Source: Robiginitomaculum sp.
Lineage (GTDB): Bacteria > Pseudomonadota > Alphaproteobacteria > Caulobacterales > Maricaulaceae
Direction of reading: 5' to 3'
Length of the DNA stretch: 64,000 bases
NCBI GenBank assembly: GCA_021776635.1
Contig: JAJFFN010000035.1
Span: 124,001-188,000, forward strand
Shown piece by piece: positions 57,892-64,000 of the stretch; within the stretch, counting starts at the first letter, position 1, and every line of letters begins with the position of its first letter. The notes beneath the pieces were generated by a model, which was not told the origin of the DNA, did not search any database, and was given only the letters and a program-made list of their open reading frames with translations. Position numbers and translations under genes: made by a program.

Positions 57892-59085
57892 ATGAATATA
57901 CACGAATATCAAGGTAAGGCAGTTCTTAAATCAATAGGGGCACCGGTTTCCGAAGGTGTGGCTATATTTAATGCAGGCGAGGCAGAAGCCGCCGCCAAAC
58001 AACTCGGCGGGCCGCTTTGGGTGGTCAAATCACAAATCCATGCAGGCGGGCGCGGTAAAGGTAAATTCGTCGAGGACAGTGCGGGAGAAGCGGGCGGGGT
58101 GCGTTTGTCTTGGTCGGTTGATGAGGTCGTTGAAAATGCCAAGCAGATGCTCGGCGCACATTTGGTCACGGCGCAGACCGGGGACGGCGGTAAGCAGGTC
58201 AACCGACTATATATTGAGCATGGTTCGGACATCGAAAAAGAATTTTATCTATCTCTCTTGATTAACCGAGAAACCTCGCGCGTTTCATTTGTTGCCTCCA
58301 CCGAAGGCGGTATGGACATTGAAGCCGTGGCCCACGATACGCCTGAGAAAATCATCACATTTGATATTGATCCGGCCACAGGCTTTATGCCCCACCACGG
58401 ACGGACATTAGCACGGGCGCTGCACCTATCCGGCGACCTTGCTAAGCAGGCGAACAAACTTGGTCGCACACTTTATAACGGCTTTTTGGCCAAAGACATG
58501 GCCATGCTAGAGATTAACCCGCTCATCGTGACCAAAGACGCCAAGCTGCACTGTCTAGACGCCAAGATTAGTTTTGACGGCAATGCCTTGTTTAGGCATC
58601 CTGATATCAAGGATTTACGAGACACCACGGAAGAAGACGAAAAAGAAGTTGCGGCCGCAAATTACGGGCTTTCCTATATCGCATTGGACGGTACAATCGG
58701 GTGTATGGTCAATGGGGCAGGACTGGCCATGTCGACCATGGATATTATCAAATTATACGGCGAAGAACCGGCTAATTTTCTGGATGTTGGCGGCGGTGCT
58801 ACCACTGAAAATATCATTCAGGCTTTCAAAATCATTACATCAGACGAAAACGTCAAAGGCATTCTTGTCAATATTTTTGGCGGCATCATGAAATGCGATG
58901 TCATTGCCGAAGGTGTGGTGACGGCGGTCGGCGAAGTTGGCCTAAAAGTGCCACTTGTTGTTCGCTTGGAAGGCACCAATGTCGCTAAGGGCAAAGCCAT
59001 CATTAACGAAAGCGATGTTGATGCAATCGCGGCGGACGATTTGGACGATGCCGCACAAAAAATTGTAGCGGCGGTTCGGAGATAA
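57892..59085 (+). CDS. sucC: Succinyl-CoA synthetase beta subunit
   Basis: TCA-cycle enzyme making succinate and ATP/GTP from succinyl-CoA with SucD. It has 397 residues: the N-terminal ATP-grasp starts [12 protein letters not shown], with the [14 protein letters not shown] loop near 45, and the CoA-ligase part contains GGGATTENI and [11 protein letters not shown] use ATG 57892 (AGGGA seven bases upstream), not the GTG 18 codons before. In alphaproteobacteria sucC and sucD normally touch; here they are about 1.4 kb apart. Confidence 0.95.
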   Translation: MNIHEYQGKAVLKSIGAPVSEGVAIFNAGEAEAAAKQLGGPLWVVKSQIHAGGRGKGKFVEDSAGEAGGVRLSWSVDEVVENAKQMLGAHLVTAQTGDGGKQVNRLYIEHGSDIEKEFYLSLLINRETSRVSFVASTEGGMDIEAVAHDTPEKIITFDIDPATGFMPHHGRTLARALHLSGDLAKQANKLGRTLYNGFLAKDMAMLEINPLIVTKDAKLHCLDAKISFDGNALFRHPDIKDLRDTTEEDEKEVAAANYGLSYIALDGTIGCMVNGAGLAMSTMDIIKLYGEEPANFLDVGGGATTENIIQAFKIITSDENVKGILVNIFGGIMKCDVIAEGVVTAVGEVGLKVPLVVRLEGTNVAKGKAIINESDVDAIAADDLDDAAQKIVAAVRR

Positions 59086-59088
59086 CAA

Positions 59089-59736
59089 GTGCGTAAGCTT
59101 GTTGTTATAATCACAATTATCGCGACCGCATTCTTTTGTTCAAATGTCATGGCCAGTTCTAAAAATGTCATGGCCAGCTCAAAAAATGTCATGGCCAGCT
59201 CTAAATCAGAACCTACTCTTGCGGGTACATGGCAACTTAATTGCTTAAACGCCTACCAAGACATTGTTTCAACCATGAACCCGGACTGGATACCGGATCA
59301 GCTTAAAAACGGGTTTGAGGTCATGGAAGCCACGAAAGAAGTTCGTTTGGGCGGTTCGCCGACCGTGCCTTGGCTGACCATATACAATAATGACCTCAAG
59401 CCTATTTACCATGCGGTTGGCTTTAACAGCCGTTCGGACGCGCTTTGGCAATTGGTTATCGATCAAAATTTACCAACAAGTTTTGCACCAAAACTCTATG
59501 AAATCGAGCCTTATACGGGTGTTCGCGCCGTGGACTTAGCGGACGCTGATTTTACCTTTGTTGAATACGAGGCGAAATGGTGTACCAATTGCAAATTGGT
59601 GCAAGGCGCACTGGTAGATTTCATCACCTCTCACCCAAAGCTAAAAATAAACCACGTCCAAATCGAAACCGATACGGCTAAAATGCAAAAGAAAAAATAT
59701 AAAAATCAGGCTTGTCAGGTTGGGGTTGGGTCATGA
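59089..59736 (+). CDS. Truncated thioredoxin-like secreted protein
   Basis: A GTG-start gene whose SD (GGAG) overlaps the sucC stop. The signal peptide ends at a VMA-SS site that is present three times because a seven-residue unit, NVMASSK, is repeated in tandem (residues 19-39). The later part, from about 153, resembles thioredoxin with the redox motif WCTNC (Cys165, Cys168). However, only 47 residues follow the motif and the strand with the cis-proline is missing, so the fold looks cut off at VGVGS. The toxin-antitoxin module begins just after, which may be the cause. Confidence 0.65.
   Translation: MRKLVVIITIIATAFFCSNVMASSKNVMASSKNVMASSKSEPTLAGTWQLNCLNAYQDIVSTMNPDWIPDQLKNGFEVMEATKEVRLGGSPTVPWLTIYNNDLKPIYHAVGFNSRSDALWQLVIDQNLPTSFAPKLYEIEPYTGVRAVDLADADFTFVEYEAKWCTNCKLVQGALVDFITSHPKLKINHVQIETDTAKMQKKKYKNQACQVGVGS
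59143..59205. repeat. Three 21-base tandem repeats in the signal-peptide region
   Basis: Three copies of a 21-base unit (59143-59163, 59164-59184, 59185-59205), differing at only two positions, encode NVMASSK each time. The first copy is the expected signal-peptidase site; the others add two more possible sites in frame. Confidence 0.9.
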
Positions 59737-59755
59737 GAATACCAAGCTTTCAGCC

Positions 59756-59794
59756 TTGCATTTATACACAGTTACACATATACTGTGTATAAAT
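59756..59794 (+). promoter_or_regulatory. Promoter and palindromic operator of the toxin-antitoxin module
   Basis: A perfect 13-base inverted repeat, ATTTATACACAGT (59760-59772) and ACTGTGTATAAAT (59782-59794), with a nine-base spacer. Within it, TTGCAT (59756-59761) and TATACT (59779-59784) sit 17 bases apart, a plausible sigma-70 promoter. The ribbon-helix-helix antitoxin would be expected to bind such a palindrome and repress its own operon. Confidence 0.75.
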
Positions 59795-59805
59795 GGAGCA
59801 TGGTT

Positions 59806-60096
59806 ATGAATAAAAATATTACATTGGCGGTGGACGAAGATGAGTTAAAGTCTGCACGTGTTTTTGCCTCTAAACAAGACACAACTATCAATCAATTAGT
59901 TCGGGACTATATTTGTCACTTGGCACGAATGGAATTTGACATTGTTGATTGGCGGGGGCGCGCCAAGGATATGCTGGCTAAGTCACAGTTGGAATTTCCC
60001 GAAAATTATAGATTTAACAGGGAAGAAATGTATGAAGAGCGAATGTTTCCTAGACACGAACATACTTCTGTACGCGGCGTCAAGAAGGCCAAATGA
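59806..60096 (+). CDS. VapB-type antitoxin (ribbon-helix-helix)
   Basis: A 96-residue protein, with ATG 59806 preceded by GGAG at seven bases. The N-terminal part, NITLAVDEDELKSARVFASKQDTTINQLVRDYI, fits a ribbon-helix-helix DNA-binding domain that would bind the palindrome just upstream. The rest (REEMYEERMF and a basic tail) would wrap the toxin. The last 65 bases overlap the toxin gene in another frame. Confidence 0.8.
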   Translation: MNKNITLAVDEDELKSARVFASKQDTTINQLVRDYICHLARMEFDIVDWRGRAKDMLAKSQLEFPENYRFNREEMYEERMFPRHEHTSVRGVKKAK

Positions 60097-60460
60097 ATTT
60101 AGTAAAAAACAAACGGCAGAGGGTTTGTTTTTGTTTCGTGACTATGCGTTGTCTGCACAGGTTCTACAAGAATTCTATGTTAATGCGCGGCGTGTAGCAA
60201 ACATTGATCATCGCCGCGTTATTGGGTGGGTGGAACTGTTTATGGAAAGGCGTATTATGCCAATAGATTTATATACTGTAGGGCAAGCCATCGATATTTC
60301 TCAGCAATACAAAACATCCTATTGGGATGGCGCGATTATCGCAGCTGCTCAAAACTCAGGAGCCTCTGTCCTGTATTCCGAAGACCTAAACCACGGCCAG
60401 ATGTACGGCTCCGTACGTATCTGTAACCCGTTCAAAGAAGATTTTTTAGCATTTCAATAG
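60032..60460 (+). CDS. VapC-type PIN-domain ribonuclease toxin
   Basis: A 142-residue PIN-domain toxin. The four acidic residues are in place: Asp8 (FLDTNILLYA), Glu47 (VLQEFYVNA), Asp99 (SYWDGAIIAAA) and Glu117/Asp118 (YSEDLNHG). ATG 60032 follows AGGGAAG. It overlaps the antitoxin gene, the common coupling in VapBC operons. The two genes lie between sucC and sucD, which normally touch, so the module was probably inserted there. The target RNA is not known. Confidence 0.85.
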   Translation: MKSECFLDTNILLYAASRRPNEFSKKQTAEGLFLFRDYALSAQVLQEFYVNARRVANIDHRRVIGWVELFMERRIMPIDLYTVGQAIDISQQYKTSYWDGAIIAAAQNSGASVLYSEDLNHGQMYGSVRICNPFKEDFLAFQ

Positions 60461-60484
60461 AAAGAAATCCAATAGAGAGAAATT

Positions 60485-61369
60485 ATGTCAATACTTATCA
60501 ACAAACACACCAAGGTCATTACCCAAGGCATGACCGGAAAAACCGGAACGTTTCACACGGAGCAAGCGCTTGAATACGGCTCCCAAATGGTTGCGGGTGT
60601 GACGCCGGGTAAGGGCGGAACGACCCATATTGGGCTGCCTAATTTTAACACGGTCGCCGAGGCAAAGGCGGCTACTGGAGCTACGGCCAGTGTGGTATAT
60701 GTGCCGCCGCCTTTTGCTGCGGACGGTATTCTTGAGGCCATTGATGCTGAGATGGAGCTTATTGTTGCCATCACAGAAGGTGTGCCTGTGCGCGATATGG
60801 TTGCGGTCAAGCGGGCATTGTGTGGGTCCAAATCGCGTCTTATCGGCCCAAATTGTCCGGGGGTTTTAACGCCGGATGAATGCAAGATCGGCATTATGCC
60901 TGGGAAGATATTTAAAAAAGGGTCGGTCGGCGTTGTTTCGCGTTCGGGCACTTTGACCTATGAAGCCGTCTACCAAACCACCCAAGTTGGCCTTGGCCAA
61001 ACAACGGCTGTTGGCATTGGCGGTGATCCGGTCAATGGTACTAATTTTATTGATGTGCTCGATTTATTTTTGAGTGATGATGCGACAAAATCCATTATCA
61101 TGATTGGAGAAATCGGCGGCTCCGCTGAAGAAGAAGCTGCGGAATATCTGACGCAGCAGGCGAAAAAAGGCCGCTCTAAACCAGTGGTCGGATTTATCGC
61201 AGGGCGTACAGCGCCTGCAGGACGAACCATGGGTCATGCGGGCGCCATTGTATCGGGCGGCAAAGGCGGCGCGGAAGATAAAATCGCGGCGCTGGAAAAA
61301 GCCGGTGTGCGGGTGTCGCCATCACCAGCCAAACTTGGTGTTACGCTAATGGATGTGTTAAACGGATAA
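60485..61369 (+). CDS. sucD: Succinyl-CoA synthetase alpha subunit
   Basis: Partner of SucC, holding the phosphohistidine. It has 294 residues: the CoA-binding Rossmann part starts [40 protein letters not shown] follows near 121-140, and [10 protein letters not shown] at 247-256 has the catalytic His251. It lies 24 bases after the toxin gene, so it may be transcribed from the toxin-antitoxin promoter as well as from sucC. Confidence 0.96.
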   Translation: MSILINKHTKVITQGMTGKTGTFHTEQALEYGSQMVAGVTPGKGGTTHIGLPNFNTVAEAKAATGATASVVYVPPPFAADGILEAIDAEMELIVAITEGVPVRDMVAVKRALCGSKSRLIGPNCPGVLTPDECKIGIMPGKIFKKGSVGVVSRSGTLTYEAVYQTTQVGLGQTTAVGIGGDPVNGTNFIDVLDLFLSDDATKSIIMIGEIGGSAEEEAAEYLTQQAKKGRSKPVVGFIAGRTAPAGRTMGHAGAIVSGGKGGAEDKIAALEKAGVRVSPSPAKLGVTLMDVLNG

Positions 61370-61387
61370 ATTTGAACGGACGATAAT

Positions 61388-64000
61388 ATGAGCGACAAGC
61401 AACGTTCACAACAAAATCAAGACTTTCTAGATACGTGCTATTTGGACGGTGCCAATGCGGCTTATCTTGAACAGATGCAGGCCAAATATATGGCCGATCC
61501 ACATTCTGTTGATGAGAGCTGGCGCACTTATTTCGGGACGCTTAGTGAAGACGCGGGTAATGCAAAAGCTAATGCGGCAGGCCCAACTTGGGAACGAGGC
61601 GATTGGCCGGTGGATGATACTAGTGATTGGGTCGAAGCCCTTGGTGGCTTAGCGGGTGAAAAAACAAGTGAAGCGCTAAAATCTGAAATCAAGAAAGCAA
61701 AGCCAACTGCGAGCACTGACGAGATTGAACAGGCCGCACGAGATAGTATCCGCGCTCTGATGTTGATCCGTGCCTACCGTATTCGCGGGCATTTGGTCGC
61801 CGACCTTGATCCGCTCAGCCTAATGAAACGGGTGCCACCCGAAGATTTGGATCCGGCATTGCTTGGCTTTGGCCCGGATGATTTAGACCGTCCGATTTAT
61901 ATTGGTGGCGTGCTCGGCATGGAGAGCGCGACGATTAACGAAATGATGCCTATCCTAAAGCGCACCTATTGCAGTACATTTGGTGTGCAATTTATGCACG
62001 TCAGCGATCCGGACGAACGCAGTTGGTTGCAAAAACGTATTGAAGGCCCGGACAAGGAAATTCAATTCACTAAGATTGGTCGCAAGGGCATTTTGCAAAA
62101 ACTAATAGAGGCGCAGGCCTTTGAAGATATTTTGCAGCGCCGTTACCCAGGCACCAAACGCTTTGGCCTAGACGGCGGCGAGAGCCTTGTCCCTGCATTA
62201 GAGCAAATCATCAAACGCGGTGGATCGCTGGGCTTGAAAGATATCAATTTTGGCATGCCGCACCGGGGGCGTCTCAATGTTTTGGCTGCAGTTTTAGCCA
62301 AACCCTATAGCGCCATATTTTTTGAATTTCTAGGTGGTGTTAGCTCTGGGGTGCAGGACTTCGGCTCTGGAGACGTCAAATATCATTTGGGCGCATCATC
62401 TGACCGTGAATTTGACGGCAATGAAGTGCATTTGTCGCTTGCACCCAACCCTTCTCATCTAGAGGCTGTCAATCCGGTGGTCATTGGTAAAACCCGCGCC
62501 AAGCAGCAAATGTTTTCCAAAAGCCACGACAATCCAAAATACCAAGAGGGCGCGGCGGTGCTCTTGCACGGCGATGCGGCCTTTGCGGGCCAAGGCGTTG
62601 TCACAGAATGTTTTGGCATGTCGGCGCTGGACGGCTACGGCATTGGCGGCACTATTCATGTTATTGTCAACAACCAAATCGGTTTTACCACCGCACCCAA
62701 TTATTCACGCTCAACGCCTTACCCAACCGACGTTGCAATGATGGTCGAAACGCCGATTTTTCATGTCAATGGCGACGACCCCGAAGCGGTGGTGTTCGCA
62801 GCGCGCGTGGCTACAGAATACCGCCAGAAATTTGGCCGCGATATAGTTATCGATATGATTTGCTATCGCCGCTACGGCCATAATGAGGGCGACGATCCAA
62901 GCTTCACCCAGCCCATAATGTATAAAGTCATCAAGAAAAAGAAATCCACACGCGATGTTTACGGCGAGCGGCTCATTTCGAACGGAACCATTACAGCCGA
63001 CGAGTTTGAAAAAATGAAAGCGGATTTTCGCGCACATATTGAAGATGAATTTGATAAGGCGGAAAGCTATACCACCAAAACTCCCGACTGGCTCGACGGT
63101 GTTTGGTCTGGGATTAAATTGCCAGATGATGATGTTAAACGGCGCGGCAAAGCCAAAATTTCCGTAGATGCACTTCGCAAAATCGGCATGAAAATTACCG
63201 AAGCTCCAGACGATATTGCCGTCCACCGCACACTCAAAAAACTCATCGCGGCTCGGCGGGAAAAAATCGAAAGCGGGGAGGGTATCGATTGGGCTTTGGG
63301 CGAACATTTAGCATTTGGTTCATTGGTCACTGAAGGGTTTCCGGTACGGCTGTCAGGACAGGACTGCGGGCGCGGCACATTCTCTCAACGCCATTCCCAC
63401 ATCATCGACCAAGAAACAGAAGAGCGTTATACACCGCTGAATAATATCAGCGACGACCAAGCCTGTTATCAAGTGCTCGATAGCATGCTGTCGGAATATG
63501 CTGTGCTCGGTTTTGAATATGGGTTTTCGCTGACCCGCCCGAACACGCTCACAATTTGGGAAGCACAATTTGGCGATTTTGCCAATGGTGCGCAAGTGAT
63601 GATGGACCAATTTATTTCTAGTGCTGAACAAAAATGGCTACGGATGTCTGGGTTGGTCATGTTACTGCCTCACGGCTATGAAGGCCAAGGACCAGAGCAT
63701 AGTTCGGCAAGGTTAGAGCGATATCTGCAACTGTGCGGCGAAGACAATATGCAGGTGGTCAATATCACCACGCCCGCCAATTATTTCCATGTTTTGCGCC
63801 GCCAAATTCACCGCGATTTTAGAAAACCTTTGATCATTATGACACCAAAATCTTTGCTCCGGCATAAACGCTGTGTCTCGAAAATTGAAGAATTTGGAGA
63901 AGAATCGTGCTTCCACAGACTTCTTTGGGATGATGCGAGTTTTGATCCGCAGCCAGGCGAGATTAAGCTTGCTCCTGACGACAAAATAAAACGTGTGCTC
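61388..64000 (+). CDS. sucA: 2-oxoglutarate dehydrogenase E1 (partial)
   Basis: The gene starts at ATG 61388 and is still open at the last base of the window, giving 871 codons of an enzyme usually close to 1000. It is the thiamine-dependent E1 subunit of 2-oxoglutarate dehydrogenase. Motifs include the N-terminal segment FLDTCYLDGANAAYLEQM, the FGMPHRGRLNVLAAVL active-site block, the thiamine-diphosphate motif GDAAFAGQGVV...VNNQIGFTT, and RRYGHNEGDDPSFTQP. It completes the TCA gene group with sucC and sucD; sucB should follow outside the window. Confidence 0.96.
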   Translation, partial: MSDKQRSQQNQDFLDTCYLDGANAAYLEQMQAKYMADPHSVDESWRTYFGTLSEDAGNAKANAAGPTWERGDWPVDDTSDWVEALGGLAGEKTSEALKSEIKKAKPTASTDEIEQAARDSIRALMLIRAYRIRGHLVADLDPLSLMKRVPPEDLDPALLGFGPDDLDRPIYIGGVLGMESATINEMMPILKRTYCSTFGVQFMHVSDPDERSWLQKRIEGPDKEIQFTKIGRKGILQKLIEAQAFEDILQRRYPGTKRFGLDGGESLVPALEQIIKRGGSLGLKDINFGMPHRGRLNVLAAVLAKPYSAIFFEFLGGVSSGVQDFGSGDVKYHLGASSDREFDGNEVHLSLAPNPSHLEAVNPVVIGKTRAKQQMFSKSHDNPKYQEGAAVLLHGDAAFAGQGVVTECFGMSALDGYGIGGTIHVIVNNQIGFTTAPNYSRSTPYPTDVAMMVETPIFHVNGDDPEAVVFAARVATEYRQKFGRDIVIDMICYRRYGHNEGDDPSFTQPIMYKVIKKKKSTRDVYGERLISNGTITADEFEKMKADFRAHIEDEFDKAESYTTKTPDWLDGVWSGIKLPDDDVKRRGKAKISVDALRKIGMKITEAPDDIAVHRTLKKLIAARREKIESGEGIDWALGEHLAFGSLVTEGFPVRLSGQDCGRGTFSQRHSHIIDQETEERYTPLNNISDDQACYQVLDSMLSEYAVLGFEYGFSLTRPNTLTIWEAQFGDFANGAQVMMDQFISSAEQKWLRMSGLVMLLPHGYEGQGPEHSSARLERYLQLCGEDNMQVVNITTPANYFHVLRRQIHRDFRKPLIIMTPKSLLRHKRCVSKIEEFGEESCFHRLLWDDASFDPQPGEIKLAPDDKIKRVL

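Noticed and set aside
1-64000. tRNA, rRNA, CRISPR or transposon genes
   Set aside because: I read the gaps between genes on both strands and found no cloverleaf, repeat-spacer array or transposase; a dedicated search could still reveal a small RNA.

Overview
The window is a compact stretch of alphaproteobacterial chromosome, about 47% G+C by eye, carrying almost entirely housekeeping genes. The gene families (SciP/DUF1153, a TonB receptor of the Caulobacterales type, the order mutS-glnD-murJ-trpS, the order DUF3576-leuS-lptE-holA, and BolA-DnaJ-CobS-CobT) point to the Caulobacterales/Maricaulales branch. Within that, a marine, moderate-GC member near Hellea or Robiginitomaculum is my inference, not something I could test. 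I saw no rRNA, tRNA, CRISPR array, insertion sequence or prophage. No gap between genes exceeds about 300 bases; the largest, before sciP, is about 290.

Layout. 1-4.0 kb: grpE, a DUF1508 protein, a two-way terminator, and leftward xerD with an uncharacterised secreted protein and two very small genes. 4.1-7.1 kb: aroK-aroB-CorC-like transporter. 7.1-11.0 kb: bolA, a J-domain protein, cobS and cobT. 11.0-14.2 kb: panD and a TonB-dependent receptor, both leftward. 14.4-23.7 kb: radA, cvpA, purF, an SDR, dnaG, rpoD and a PD-(D/E)XK-like protein. 23.6-25.9 kb, leftward: a Rieske oxygenase, gluQ and a pterin dehydratase. 25.9-31.6 kb: a VanZ-like protein, a secreted repeat protein, two hotdog thioesterases, a MATE transporter and a kinase-less receiver protein. 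31.5-33.2 kb: an AmpG-like transporter. 33.3-41.8 kb: mutS-glnD-murJ-trpS and a PCu(A)C copper chaperone. 41.9-52.9 kb, leftward: holA, lptE, leuS, DUF3576, a TIGR02302 protein, a thiolase, a Sel1-like lipoprotein and mnmA. 53.2-56.9 kb: sciP, a ParA-like protein without a P-loop, a hexanucleotide repeat, and an EF-hand/ECF sigma/anti-sigma/sensor operon. 57.9-64.0 kb: sucC, an interrupted stretch, sucD, and sucA running off the end.

The most notable features are small insertions or rearrangements inside conserved operons. A palindrome-rich segment is inserted in frame in leuS. A VapBC-type toxin-antitoxin module, with its own promoter embedded in a perfect palindrome, lies between sucC and sucD. 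It sits behind an apparently truncated thioredoxin-like gene whose signal-peptide cleavage site is triplicated. The EF-hand protein, ECF sigma factor, anti-sigma candidate and periplasmic sensor look like a complete envelope or metal (possibly calcium) response system with a strong palindrome at its front. Several core enzymes have lost metal ligands usual in their families: the DnaG zinc finger, PurF iron-sulfur cysteines and GluQ zinc cysteines. Many start codons were moved from the longest reading frame to the codon with a proper Shine-Dalgarno (SD) sequence; each entry says where.
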